Assembly: GCF_004119495.1 (NCBI RefSeq)
Contig: NZ_NRQU01000010.1
Location: 47,066 to 111,065, forward strand
Length of the DNA: 64,000 bases
Source: Flavobacterium sp. YO12
Lineage (GTDB): Bacteria; Bacteroidota; Bacteroidia; Flavobacteriales; Flavobacteriaceae
Reading direction: 5' to 3'
Part shown: one piece after another, positions 19,226-27,700 of the stretch
Position numbering within the stretch: position 1 is the stretch's first letter
Layout of the letters: each line of letters starts with the position of its first letter
The notes under the pieces: model-generated
What the model was told of the DNA's origin: nothing
Databases searched by the model: none
Seen by the model: only the letters and a program-made list of their open reading frames with translations
Translations under genes and position numbers: made by a program

Positions 19226-19294
19226 AATATTTTAAGGTGCAAAGGTAGTCATATCAACTCAATACAGAAAATAAAACATTTTTTTAAGTTTTCG

Positions 19295-19324
19295 TTGGAT
19301 TTCTAAAAAATCGGCGTATCTTTG
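19295..19324 (+). promoter_or_regulatory. Consensus promoter of tRNA-fMet copy 1
   Basis: TTG at 19295-19297, exactly 19 bases, then TATCTTTG at 19317-19324: a perfect TTG-N19-TAnnTTTG match. It is followed by GCACCCG, which also follows the other tRNA promoters here. Confidence 0.85.
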
Positions 19325-19336
19325 CACCCGAAACAT

Positions 19337-19409
19337 CGCGGGATAGAGCAGTAGGCAGCTCGTCGGGCTCATAACCCGAAGGTCACAGGTTCGAGTCCTG
19401 TTCCCGCTA
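19337..19409 (+). tRNA. tRNA-fMet (CAT anticodon), copy 1
   Basis: All arms fold. The anticodon loop is CTCATAA. Three G-C pairs sit next to it (GGG/CCC), and position 1 (C) does not pair with position 72 (T); both are initiator marks. CCA is not encoded. The sequence is identical to the copy at 61775-61847. A terminator of the recurring AGCTTCAGA family follows directly. The 3' end of this gene is repeated, degraded, at about 21.1, 22.0 and 30.5 kb. Confidence 0.95.
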
Positions 19410-19417
19410 CTAAGACA

Positions 19418-19448
19418 AAGCTTCAGAGAAATCTGAGGCTTTTTTTAT
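19418..19448 (+). terminator. Terminator behind tRNA-fMet copy 1
   Basis: AGCTTCAGA, loop GAAA, TCTGAGGCT, then T7. The spacer ACTAAGACAA joins it to the tRNA; the same spacer recurs with the tRNA fragments downstream. Confidence 0.85.
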
Positions 19449-19509
19449 TTTCTACCTTTCTGATTATTTTGCGAATACAGATTACAAATCTGCGCTATCG
19501 CTATCTACA

Positions 19510-19614
19510 TATCGGAGCGATCAGGGTTTCAGTTCAAAATTCTCCTTCTTTACTGCATTTAAAAAAACTACAGGGCTAACTCCTGCAGAATATCAAAAAT
19601 CCTCCCTAAAATGA
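19510..19614 (+). pseudogene. C-terminal remnant of an AraC-family regulator
   Basis: The frame reads DQGFSSKFSFFTAFKKTTG and then LTPAEYQKSSLK before TGA at 19612. This is the last helix-turn-helix and C-terminal motif of an AraC protein and closely resembles the end of the intact gene at 37393-38547 (SGFTSKTTFYKAFKKVTDQT, PNEY). Nothing upstream continues the protein, so only the tail survives, between the tRNA terminator and the serine hydrolase. The rest of the gap holds a 9-bp inverted repeat GAGTTCAAT/ATTGAACTC at 19613-19638. Confidence 0.6.
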
Positions 19615-19711
19615 GTTCAATATTATAGAATTGAACTCCTATCTTATAAATTAAAACTAAGAAACAATCTGCATTCCGGATATTTGCACTTATTATTAAT
19701 AATCTTAAAAA

Positions 19712-19777
19712 ATGATAAAAGCATCGAAAGTTATAATACAAAGTATTTTCATCTTCCTTCTTCTCTCAGCTATTTAA
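19712..19777 (+). CDS. 21-codon ORF, signal-peptide-like
   Basis: ATG at 19712 gives MIKASKVIIQSIFIFLLLSA plus I, then TAA. A basic start and a hydrophobic core look like a signal peptide without a mature part. It lies 36 bases ahead of the serine hydrolase. It may be the relic of a lost secreted protein; expression is not supported beyond a weak GATATTTG element at 19679-19686. Confidence 0.25.
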   Translation: MIKASKVIIQSIFIFLLLSAI

Positions 19778-19813
19778 CCCTTTAATCAGGGAATCAAACT
19801 ATAAATTACGACA

Positions 19814-20857
19814 ATGAAATATTTAACCACTATTTTATTTTTTACATTACTTGCCTGTAAAAGTGTGCATCAAACCAATAAACAAACTGTTGAAAATGCG
19901 ATTACGAATAATGCTGTTCAGTTATTAGAAGACAAACGGTTTCATTCTGTTTCCGTTGCAGTGTTTAAAGATGGAAAAACCACAATAAAACATTTTGGCG
20001 AATTAACTATCGGAAAAGGAAATAAACCAAACGATTCTACACTATATGAACTAGCTTCTGTAACTAAAACTTTTACAGGGTATATAGTTGCAAAAGCTGT
20101 ACTTGACAAAAAAATAAATTTAGATGATGATATTAGAATCTACCTTGATAAACCTTATCCTAATCTTGAATTTAAAGGTGAACCTATAAAAATAAAACAT
20201 CTCATTACGCATACAAGTGGATTTCCGAATTTCCCTATAAAAAGCGAAAATAAAAAAGCTTTTTTTGAAGGACTAAAACTAATCAAAATTGAAACAAAAC
20301 CTGGAGAAGTATATTACTATTCAAACACAGCTCCAGAGTTGACAGCATATATACTTGAAAAAGTATATCAAAAACCATATGAGGAATTGGTAATGGATTT
20401 TGTTTTGAAGCCAAATAAAATGACTCAAACCAAATTTACATTAAATGAAAATGACAAAATAAGATTGGTAAAAGGTTATAACGACAAAAACGAGTTAATG
20501 CCTAACTTCAATAGAACTTTATGGGGTGGAATTTCGGGATTGCATTCGACAACTACGGATTTAGTGAAATATTTGAAATTGCAACTAGACAAATCAAATC
20601 CTATTGTAAACGAATCTCATAAAAAATTATACAAAGAAGGTTCTGATTTTTGGGAAGGCTACCATTGGTACATCATAGAAAATGATGAGGAATTAATTTA
20701 TAGACATCACGGAGGTATATACGGAATGCAGAATTGGTTTGTGATTTATCCAAAACAAAATATAGGGATATCCATATTGACAAATACCAGCTTTAATGAA
20801 ACAGGAGAAATTTTAGAAAAAGTAGTTGATAAATTGTATGATGACATAAATAAATAA
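19814..20857 (+). CDS. Serine hydrolase, class C beta-lactamase/DD-peptidase fold, lipoprotein
   Basis: 347 residues with a lipobox LLAC (Cys15). The catalytic motifs of the beta-lactamase (PF00144) family are present: SVTK (Ser82, Lys85), YSN (169-171) and HHGG near 298. Members hydrolyse peptides, esters or beta-lactams; this one cannot be assigned a substrate. It should be tethered to a membrane facing the periplasm or surface. It lies between tRNA-fMet and the first tRNA 3'-end repeat, so it may be island cargo. Confidence 0.88.
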   Translation: MKYLTTILFFTLLACKSVHQTNKQTVENAITNNAVQLLEDKRFHSVSVAVFKDGKTTIKHFGELTIGKGNKPNDSTLYELASVTKTFTGYIVAKAVLDKKINLDDDIRIYLDKPYPNLEFKGEPIKIKHLITHTSGFPNFPIKSENKKAFFEGLKLIKIETKPGEVYYYSNTAPELTAYILEKVYQKPYEELVMDFVLKPNKMTQTKFTLNENDKIRLVKGYNDKNELMPNFNRTLWGGISGLHSTTTDLVKYLKLQLDKSNPIVNESHKKLYKEGSDFWEGYHWYIIENDEELIYRHHGGIYGMQNWFVIYPKQNIGISILTNTSFNETGEILEKVVDKLYDDINK

Positions 20858-21070
20858 CGCATAACAACTAAGTGCTAAATTCGAGTTTAGTTTCTGAATT
20901 GAACTTTAATGCAAAACTGAATATTTCCGCTTCAATTTCCACCAGTTAGCCAAGCTGCAAACCGCTTGGATTTAAATCAAGTCAATTTATATTATTTTTT
21001 TTAATTATTAATTTTAAGATGTTAATGCAAAAATCGCATAATAACCTCAATAAACTAGTGAGATAATTGA
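20858..21070. other. Gap behind the serine hydrolase
   Basis: No ORF that I can support. It contains a small hairpin CCAAGC/GCTTGG at 20950-20969, of unknown use, and AT-rich DNA leading into the tRNA 3'-end repeat. Confidence 0.4.
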
Positions 21071-21072
21071 CC

Positions 21073-21121
21073 GCTCCTGTTACTAAGACAAAGCTTCAGA
21101 GAAATCTGGAGCCTTTTTTTG
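21073..21121 (+). repeat. tRNA-fMet 3'-end plus terminator repeat, copy A
   Basis: CTCCTGTTACTAAGACAAAG matches the tRNA-fMet 3' end TCCTGTTCCCGCTACTAAGA minus the bases between, then continues with the same terminator hairpin (GCTTCAGA/TCTGGAGC, T7). The tRNA body is absent. This is the structure of an att site left by integration at a tRNA gene; it also works as a terminator. Confidence 0.6.
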
Positions 21122-21198
21122 TTTATACCTTGATTCTCTTTGCGGGCGCGAAATCACGAGACATTCGGACAGCTTTCCCCAAGAAATCTTCGAAGAGC

Positions 21199-21246
21199 GG
21201 GGTTACAAGCCAGACGCCAAATGAATATAAAACCACAAGCAAATAG
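21199..21246 (+). pseudogene. Last 15 codons of an AraC-family regulator
   Basis: GVTSQTPNEYKTTSK then TAG matches the end of the intact AraC gene (KVTDQTPNEYKNTIK, stop 38547). DNA similarity continues without a break into the leader of the next gene, so this is the left edge of a duplicated block. Confidence 0.65.
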
Positions 21247-21337
21247 GTACCAATTTATACAGTTTTGAGCTTTTGAGACCTTTTCTAATTTTTCTTATAT
21301 GAATTTTGGATTTAAATAATTCAAAGCACTTTTTATG
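21214..21337 (+). repeat. Leader duplicated at 38515-38638
   Basis: About 120 bases up to the ATG align without gaps with the leader of the PorT-like gene at 38636, at roughly 80 percent identity. Shared words include AACCTTTTCTA-type and AAATAATTCAAA, then CACTTTTTATGAAAAAA. The genes that follow are not homologous. Confidence 0.7.
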
Positions 21338-21874
21338 AAAAAAAACTTTTTACTACTGATCATTTTATTTGCCTTTTATTCTGCCAATGCTCAAAATGGA
21401 ACTGATCTTTATCAGAAAAATAATGAAATTAAATTAAATGCTCTTGCTCCTTTATGGCAATCTTTTCAGGTTGGTTATGAAAGACATTTAAATCATAATT
21501 CGTCATTAGGAATTTCTTTTTATTATGTGTTTGACAATAAAAAGAATGAAAAGGATTTAAATTATTCAATATCTCCGTATTACAGAAGATATTTTGGTAA
21601 AAAATACGCATCAGGCTGGTTTGTTGAAGGATTTGGAATGCTGGCTTCAACAGATGGAAAAAAAATATACGCTTCAAAAGATCATTCTATATATACTGAA
21701 AATCCCGACGTTATTAATTTTGCTCTCGGTGCCGGCGGAGGCTGGAAATGGGTCAGTAAAAGCGGATTTCTTTTTGAAGCAAATATTGGTTATGGTGGTA
21801 TATTAATCAATGCAGATAAAACAGATCATACTATTGTTGCAAAATTTGGGCTTACTGCTGGATATAGATTTTAA
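21335..21874 (+). CDS. DUF3575-like small outer-membrane barrel
   Basis: 179 residues: signal peptide (FYSANAQ), then NEIKLNALAPLWQSFQVGYE, which is the DUF3575 opening. Alternating beta strands end KFGLTAGYRF with a terminal Phe typical of outer-membrane barrels. The function is unknown. It has the same leader and 3' flank as the unrelated barrel gene at 38636, but the AraC gene upstream is reduced to its last codons. Confidence 0.8.
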   Translation: MKKNFLLLIILFAFYSANAQNGTDLYQKNNEIKLNALAPLWQSFQVGYERHLNHNSSLGISFYYVFDNKKNEKDLNYSISPYYRRYFGKKYASGWFVEGFGMLASTDGKKIYASKDHSIYTENPDVINFALGAGGGWKWVSKSGFLFEANIGYGGILINADKTDHTIVAKFGLTAGYRF

Positions 21875-22012
21875 TAAAACTTATGATTCAATCTAAAAAA
21901 ACGTCAAATTCTTACGACAACTTTATTAAAATCATCCATAAACTGGTTAGATATTTGAATGCTTCCCACTACTAAGACAAAGCTTCAGAGAAATTCTGAG
22001 GCTTTTTTTTGT
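21875..22012 (+). repeat. 3' flank duplicated at 39191-39320, with tRNA 3'-end repeat copy B and terminator
   Basis: After the barrel stop, about 100 bases align with the 3' flank of the PorT-like gene (ACTTATGATT, TCAAATTCTT, AAACTGGTTAGA words). It ends GCTTCCCACTACTAAGACAA and the AGCTTCAGA terminator. The segment TTAGATATTTGAATGCTTCC recurs at 30.45 kb. It separates converging units. Confidence 0.7.
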
Positions 22013-22024
22013 ATATGACATTTT

Positions 22025-22558
22025 TTATTGCGGACCAATAGTAAATACAATACGAGCAGTGTAGTTGTCAACTGGAGTTGTAACAGACACGCCGCGTACT
22101 CGAAGGTTTAAACCTATATTAGTTACAGTTGCCAATGACAAAACAGCAGTTACTTTAAATAACTCTGTATCATTTGTAAGAACCTCCTGATAGGGTGCCG
22201 CTTGATTTGGAGTCATACTACAACCCACACATAATCCTGATCCATTGTTTAATTTTCTAACATCAATTTTTAGAGTATTATTCCATGTAGGATTGGGTTC
22301 ATATCGTACCGAAATCTTACCTGTACCTAAAAGAAGCGGCACTGTCAAATTTAAACTCATTTGAGTAGAGGTACTTTCATAAGTTCCTGCATAATCAGAC
22401 CCTGCTTCCGTAATGGTTGGAATAACAGGACTCCAATCTGTACCTACTACTGTAATCGTTTGAGATTTACCGGCTATACACACCAATAAAGCCCCCGCTA
22501 AAAGCAATAACCTTATAGATGCATTTATTCGATTTTTTATACAGGATTGTTTCACCAT
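22025..22558 (-). CDS. Pilin-like secreted beta protein, putative tip subunit of a chaperone/usher-like system
   Basis: 177 residues with a long N-terminal signal region (to GKSQ) and a beta-rich mature part ending in an alternating strand NYTARIVFTI, as fibre subunits do. It has one Cys pair in LCVGCS, absent from the other two subunits. Last gene of the operon, four bases behind the 182-residue subunit. Only distant resemblance to its neighbours, so a tip or adaptor role is a guess from position. Confidence 0.6.
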   Translation of the reverse strand: MVKQSCIKNRINASIRLLLLAGALLVCIAGKSQTITVVGTDWSPVIPTITEAGSDYAGTYESTSTQMSLNLTVPLLLGTGKISVRYEPNPTWNNTLKIDVRKLNNGSGLCVGCSMTPNQAAPYQEVLTNDTELFKVTAVLSLATVTNIGLNLRVRGVSVTTPVDNYTARIVFTIGPQ

Positions 22559-22562
22559 CTTT

Positions 22563-23111
22563 TTAGTTACTAATAGTGTAGGTTATCGTAATTATTTTAC
22601 TCGTTGTTTGTACCAATTTCTTATAATCATCAATTTCTAAAGAAATATTCAGTAAGTGTCCGTTATTAATGCCATTTCCTGTATAAGCACCACCAATACC
22701 CGTTATAATCGTAGTAGGCGAAGTTGTTAGTGTAACTTTACCGGCTGAAGTTCCAAGAGTACCTCCGCCGCTACCAGTAGCAGCCGCCGCTTGAAGCTTT
22801 ACAAATAGTCCCGCAAAGGACTGATCAATTTGGGCAGTAACAAATCTTGGCGGCGTTGTTGTTTTTTTAGCAGAAGTATAGTTTAACCATTTTGTGGTAT
22901 TAACAGCAGGAATCGTCAGCGGACGACCCGCTTCTGTTGGAGCTAAAAAGCTAAAAGAAATAGCAGTCATACTCGGCTCAACATCAAGTAATGCAACTTC
23001 TGAAAGATTTATATTAATATTACGGTTTCCAGACGTTTGCGCTGAAAGAAAAAAAGTACCACAAAAAAACAGCAATACCCCAAAAACAAATTGAATTGAA
23101 TTAAAAATCAT
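22563..23111 (-). CDS. Pilin-like subunit 2 of a chaperone/usher-like system
   Basis: 182 residues: signal peptide (FFLSAQ), then a beta-rich domain clearly paralogous to the 184-residue protein at 26684-27238. Shared words are VEP/IEP, APTEAGRPLTIPA/APVEAGLPIVAPA, WLNY, AAATGSGGGTLGT/TATGSNGGGTLGT, YTGNGINNGH/YTGDGASNGH and the last strand ITITYTI. Its ATG overlaps the usher stop as ATGA, so translation is probably coupled. The family name is uncertain; DUF4402-type or coat-U-type subunits are the nearest ideas. Confidence 0.7.
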   Translation of the reverse strand: MIFNSIQFVFGVLLFFCGTFFLSAQTSGNRNININLSEVALLDVEPSMTAISFSFLAPTEAGRPLTIPAVNTTKWLNYTSAKKTTTPPRFVTAQIDQSFAGLFVKLQAAAATGSGGGTLGTSAGKVTLTTSPTTIITGIGGAYTGNGINNGHLLNISLEIDDYKKLVQTTSKIITITYTISN

Positions 23112-23532
23112 TTTTTATCTTTTGAAGTGTTAAAACCTACTTTCATTGGTTTTTGCAAATATTTTATTTCTTTTTCTGTTTTACTTATCTTAAGCTGAAC
23201 CTGCTTATCTTCATTAGGGTTAAGTGTCAAATTTATATCATCGGTAAGAATTTTATATTTGCTGTCTAATGCGTTGCGATATACTTTTAACTTCCAATCT
23301 CCTGGTCTTAGATATGTAAAATCAAAAGGCTTGGTTATTTTACATATTTTTCTAAAAACCTGACTATCTGATATTATTTCAACAATTACACTTTGTTCTT
23401 TGTCGGCAATATCTTTGTCATCGAGTATTATAATTCCTTTAATATTTGAGGCTTTTGTAATACCAAAATTGAGATAATTTCCTCCTTCTGCTATTGTGAC
23501 TTTAGCAGGAATATCAATATCTGTAATATCTT
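23108..23532 (-). CDS. C-terminal part of the usher-like protein (after a frameshift)
   Basis: Reading on from the usher frame with one extra G in the G4 run (plus-strand C4 at 23536-23539) gives VKDITDIDIPAKVTIAEGGN followed by about 120 more residues. They include ASNIKGIIILDD and GDWKLKVYRNA and end GFNTSKDKK. The TGA at 23110-23108 overlaps the next ATG. The segment looks like one or two Ig-like end domains. It has no start of its own. Confidence 0.65.
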
Positions 23533-25782
23533 TTACCCCTGTGTGCCTTGTTCTATCTCAAGAAAGTAAGTATCGGGTTTTACATTTTTAAACAAAAAAT
23601 GACCTCTTTCATCAGTAATAGCTGAGTAAGGTCCCAAATGAAGTTTTACACCTTGTATTTGTGCACTCTCTAAAGTAGTGATATTTCCTTCAAAAAAACC
23701 ATACTCTTTGACTTTTTTTATGGGCGCATGAATATCCAGCGTATACCGTACAGAAAATGAAAAATCTTTATTCTCAAGTTGATTTTGTGCTAAAGCATAT
23801 CGAGAAAGCAGGTTTATTTGCTGTCTTGGTGATATTCTGTAATTTAATGCCAATTCCAGAAGATTTCGATCTCTATAGTATTCCTCCAAATAATATGTAT
23901 TTTGATAGAATAAACTCAAATACCATCGATCATAAATAGTCGCATTTATGCGTCCTCCATATAAAAACAGCTTCTCATCCTTTGCTGCATATCGACTCAC
24001 GGTAGAATAACTGCCATAAAGACTTATAGAATTTCGTTTGTAATTATAGCTGACGTTTGCAGTTTGTATTGATGTTTTGCCTGTTGAATTAATCAAAAAA
24101 TTAGTTGTTTCTGCGAAAAACATTTGAAAATTGACCGAAAATTTATAAATATCCTGAGATAATTCGATACGATTAAATCTTTCTTTATAAAAAAACTGTT
24201 TATGCTCCATTCTGTCTTCGTATTCCTGAGTTCCACTAAACAAAGAAACTGCACCAGTTTTTAAATAGTTGTAACGTATTCCTATTTGAAAAGCTTCTCT
24301 AAATGGAGCCGCACCATAGAGCGTATCTCTTTCAAAATTTCTCGCATCCTTTTGATAATTAGCCGAAAGGTTTAGTTTGGGTAAAATCCGATAATTAACA
24401 TTGGAAGTAAAAAATTGCGTATCTGTATAATAGCCCGAAAAATGAGGAGACGCATATATATAACTCGCACTGACATTTAGATCATTAAAATAAGTTTGAG
24501 CTTGCAGCTGCCATGCAGTTCCTTGTGTTTTTTCATTATTACTTACAGCATATTCTCCTTGTATCCCTATTTTATCAAAAACATTTGTCTCTCCAGAAAC
24601 ATAATGCAAATGATCCTCTTGATGACTATCTTTTCGTTTCAATAAATATCCGTAGCGTATATTATTTTTGGCATTAAAGTTCACTTTAGCATAAACATTA
24701 ATCTCTTCTTTAATATCTTTAAAAAAGCGTGGTTTATTGTAAAACCCACCTACCTCTAATTTCTTGTATTTTTGTCTTAGTTCTACACCTCTCCCGTATC
24801 TTGAAAACTCGGTCAAAAATGACGAATAAAAGATCTTATCTCCTAAATGAGCATAAAAATTATTGGATTTATAATTAACAAAATATTCTTCATACTGAGA
24901 AAAGACAGTTAATCCGAAACGATCTGGACCGACTGCTCTAAATTCAAGAAATTTTGTATTCTCTTCATTTAAAGCTCCTCTTCCATAAATTTCTCCCTGA
25001 AAACCAGATTCATAATCATTTCGCTGCTGTCTCCCAATATACGTTGCCGCTACTCTAATAGGAAAACGAAGCCAGACATCTTCATTTACAGGAAAAGCGG
25101 GAATAACATTTGTAATCTGCGAAGCAAAAACGGATTGCGTAGTGTCGCTTTTTACAGAAGCTGTAAGTTTAATTAAGTTTTGAGAAGGTTTGGGTTGTTT
25201 AAGATCAGTAGATTGATATGCGTTTATTGTTGCTGCCATTCCGGGTGATAACAAAATAGGATTATCTCCTTTTACAAAAGTTGCTGCAGAGGTCTCGATA
25301 AAGATATTTTCTTCAACGTTTCCCTCATTTTTTAGAATAAAAAAGCTATTAATAGTATCTCCGGCTTTTACATAGCTTGGCGTAGAAATAACATCTAATG
25401 TTATCCGCTGCACTTGACTTACCATTAACGCAAACTCTTGAGAATACAAAATAGCATTTGTTTTATCATTAATAATTAAATGTATGCTGTCTTTACCTTT
25501 TGGTTCATTAATTGGTACTTGAATAGCCGCTAAATATATTTTAGTTTCATTTGCTGCTAAATCAAAATCATAAGGTGCAGCAGCTAAAATCCAGCCTTTT
25601 GGAAGGGTGACTTTTGGAGTAACCAAAATATCTTTTGAAAATGGATTAGTAATCTTAAAAACCAATGTTTGTACTTTTCCCGGGGTAAGAAACTCGTTTT
25701 GGTTTACTAAATTAACCGCGAGATTTTGCGCCTGAAAAAAATAAGGAATAATAAATAATAATATAATTATTATTTTATTCAT
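23533..25782 (-). CDS. Usher-like outer-membrane barrel with Ig-like N-terminal domains
   Basis: 749 codons in this frame, about 890 when joined to 23108-23532. Signal peptide (FFQAQ). Two NEW3-like Ig domains cover about 20-225 (KITNPFSKDILVTPKVTLPKGW; FFILKNEGNVEENIFIETSA). A large barrel covers about 235-690, with many aromatic-ended strands. A carboxypeptidase-like Ig domain follows (GVKLHLGPYSAITDERGHFL). The order chaperone, barrel, subunits is that of fimbrial operons, and ushers also end in such domains. It lacks obvious FimD plug motifs. It overlaps the chaperone gene by 8 bases. Confidence 0.7.
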   Translation of the reverse strand: MNKIIIILLFIIPYFFQAQNLAVNLVNQNEFLTPGKVQTLVFKITNPFSKDILVTPKVTLPKGWILAAAPYDFDLAANETKIYLAAIQVPINEPKGKDSIHLIINDKTNAILYSQEFALMVSQVQRITLDVISTPSYVKAGDTINSFFILKNEGNVEENIFIETSAATFVKGDNPILLSPGMAATINAYQSTDLKQPKPSQNLIKLTASVKSDTTQSVFASQITNVIPAFPVNEDVWLRFPIRVAATYIGRQQRNDYESGFQGEIYGRGALNEENTKFLEFRAVGPDRFGLTVFSQYEEYFVNYKSNNFYAHLGDKIFYSSFLTEFSRYGRGVELRQKYKKLEVGGFYNKPRFFKDIKEEINVYAKVNFNAKNNIRYGYLLKRKDSHQEDHLHYVSGETNVFDKIGIQGEYAVSNNEKTQGTAWQLQAQTYFNDLNVSASYIYASPHFSGYYTDTQFFTSNVNYRILPKLNLSANYQKDARNFERDTLYGAAPFREAFQIGIRYNYLKTGAVSLFSGTQEYEDRMEHKQFFYKERFNRIELSQDIYKFSVNFQMFFAETTNFLINSTGKTSIQTANVSYNYKRNSISLYGSYSTVSRYAAKDEKLFLYGGRINATIYDRWYLSLFYQNTYYLEEYYRDRNLLELALNYRISPRQQINLLSRYALAQNQLENKDFSFSVRYTLDIHAPIKKVKEYGFFEGNITTLESAQIQGVKLHLGPYSAITDERGHFLFKNVKPDTYFLEIEQGTQG

Positions 25783-26572
25783 TTGGTATATTTAGTTCAA
25801 TATTTATTCCAAAAACATTATCATCACTACTACTCGCGAGTATCGAAGCATTATATTTTCCAGCAGGAACTGAACTTAAATCTATAGTAAACAGCTTGGA
25901 ATTATTAGGCAATAAACTCATTATATCGCTCTTGAATTTTCCTTTATTACTGCCGTCTTTACTATCAAATATCTCGATGGAGGCTTCAACAAGATGAAAT
26001 ATTTCTCCATTATTTGAAATTGAAAGTTCCAAAATATTCTTTCCAGTAATTTTCTTTAAATCAATAGCATCAAAAGTCATTAAAGCACTTGCTGGTTTTT
26101 CATTTGTTGTAATGATCTGAATGCTATAACGAATGAGTGTTCGCAGCTGAATACCATTTTTGACATTATTTGGAACAATATCGTCAACAGGCTCGACCAT
26201 TACAACACTCCAAAAGCTGCCGCCAGGAGTGTTTTCTGGAATAATGATTTCATAAGATACACTGGCCTTACCTTTACCTTCTATTTTTAATAAATCAGTA
26301 TTTAATTTAATCCATTTTAAATTACTCCTCTTATTTTTTCCATAATCTTCATAAAATGAAGTACCTGTCGCATTGTAGCTGTAATCTTGTTGATAAAGCC
26401 TTACATTTTGAGGAATATCAGAAGTATTTTCGATTGTGATAATTCCTTTTTGCAGTGTTCCTTCTTTTAGTCTGTAATTATGCGTCAAACCATTGGTAAT
26501 AACAATACTTGCGAATAAATTAGTATACGCAAAGAAAACTGCAATAAAAAAGAGTGTTTTTTTTAAAGTCAT
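25775..26572 (-). CDS. Periplasmic two-domain Ig-fold protein, putative fimbrial chaperone
   Basis: 265 residues with a signal peptide (to NLFAS) and two beta domains. The first (about 20-135: GIITIENTSDIPQNVRLYQQ, ASVSYEIIIPENTPGGSFWS) looks like a PapD or DUF916-type Ig fold. The second (about 150-265) ends DNVFGINIELNIP. Set between a subunit and the usher-like gene, it is the natural chaperone candidate. Canonical PapD Arg/Lys anchor residues could not be verified by eye. Confidence 0.65.
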   Translation of the reverse strand: MTLKKTLFFIAVFFAYTNLFASIVITNGLTHNYRLKEGTLQKGIITIENTSDIPQNVRLYQQDYSYNATGTSFYEDYGKNKRSNLKWIKLNTDLLKIEGKGKASVSYEIIIPENTPGGSFWSVVMVEPVDDIVPNNVKNGIQLRTLIRYSIQIITTNEKPASALMTFDAIDLKKITGKNILELSISNNGEIFHLVEASIEIFDSKDGSNKGKFKSDIMSLLPNNSKLFTIDLSSVPAGKYNASILASSSDDNVFGINIELNIPNE

Positions 26573-26611
26573 TGTAGTAGGTATTTAAGATATTCTGGTA
26601 GTTGGGGTAAA

Positions 26612-26655
26612 CAAAAAAAGTGCCTCCTGATTTTACATAAGCGACACTATTTTTG
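26612..26655 (-). terminator. Partial terminator between the first subunit gene and the chaperone gene
   Basis: On the minus strand AGTGTC and GGCACT close a hairpin of about nine pairs with one mismatch, followed by T7. Such leaky terminators let the first, major subunit be made in excess over chaperone and usher. Confidence 0.5.
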
Positions 26656-26683
26656 CTCAAAGATCTTGTAAAAAATACTGCTT

Positions 26684-27238
26684 TTAGTTTTCAGCAATAG
26701 TATAAGTAACTGTTACCGAAGGCGTCGAGGCAAACAAACCTGTGTAATTATTAGCATGTAATGAATAAGTCAAATTGTGTCCGTTTGAAGCACCATCTCC
26801 AGTATATGAAGCTCCAATTGCTGATACAATTTGCTGGTCAGCAGCGGTAAGAGTAATTGCACTGCCGGCAATAGTTCCCAGCGTTCCTCCGCCATTTGAT
26901 CCAGTAGCTGTAGCTGCCTGAACTCTTACATCTAAGCCTGGTACAACTGCATCCATTTTGACAGATACTTTAGCCGTTTTTGCACTTGCTGTTGGAATGT
27001 AAGAATAATTGAGCCACAAACTAGCATTGTTAGCAGGAGCTACAATAGGTAAACCTGCCTCTACGGGAGCAGTAAAAGCCATCGTAATATTTTTTGACAA
27101 CGCTGGTTCAATATCCACAATAGCGACTGTGGGAATTGTAATTCCTACTGTGTGAAAATCTGTCCTAGTGTCTTGAGCATGGGCTTTGCCAAAAACAACC
27201 ATAAAAAATACAACCGATAAAATGTTAAATTTTTTCAT
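26684..27238 (-). CDS. Pilin-like subunit 1 (putative major subunit)
   Basis: 184 residues: signal peptide (GKAHAQ), then a beta-rich domain with Gly/Ser/Thr-rich loops ending PSVTVTYTIAEN. Paralogous to the 182-residue protein at 22563-23111. First gene of the operon, with its own promoter and a leaky terminator behind it. No cysteines in the mature part. Confidence 0.7.
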   Translation of the reverse strand: MKKFNILSVVFFMVVFGKAHAQDTRTDFHTVGITIPTVAIVDIEPALSKNITMAFTAPVEAGLPIVAPANNASLWLNYSYIPTASAKTAKVSVKMDAVVPGLDVRVQAATATGSNGGGTLGTIAGSAITLTAADQQIVSAIGASYTGDGASNGHNLTYSLHANNYTGLFASTPSVTVTYTIAEN

Positions 27239-27277
27239 ACGAAATGTTTTATATTTTATATAAATTTATAAAATTTT

Positions 27278-27304
27278 CAAACATATCTCTATAAAATCTT
27301 ACAA
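27278..27304 (-). promoter_or_regulatory. Promoter of the chaperone/usher-like operon
   Basis: On the minus strand TATGTTTG (27285-27278) is an exact TAnnTTTG. TTG stands at 27304-27302 with a 16-base spacer, a little short of the usual 19. The subunit 1 ATG is 40 bases downstream. Confidence 0.6.
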
Positions 27305-27700
27305 TTTTAATAAGTTTTTTTACTTAACAATCTTCAAGTTCCTGTTTCATCTATAATAGCCGCAACAATGATTAACAGTACCATTACTACAAATTAAAAA
27401 AAACACCATTGCTTCTTTTACAAAATATGTTAAGTAAATCTATACCGATTATAATTCATAAAAATCATTTTGGTGCAACCGTTTTAATAAAAAAGATTAA
27501 GCTGCCTATAACATAAAGCATTGCTAAAAGCAAAAAATATCATTACTCTATTTTGTAAGATCCAGAGAAAAATTTACGCCCCGAAAGTAACGGATTTGCT
27601 TATCTTGTTCTAAAATAATTTTACACAAGAAGTAAAAATATATAAAGACAATTCAGCTCAAATTTGAGATAAAAAATGTTTCTATAAGCGGCGGTTCTTT
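27305..27700. other. Gap of about 400 bases
   Basis: AT-rich with no supported gene. A stop-limited minus-strand frame ending near 27556 reads KQIRYFRGVNFSLDLTK, which has a protein-like look, but it has no start and no further support. Confidence 0.3.
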
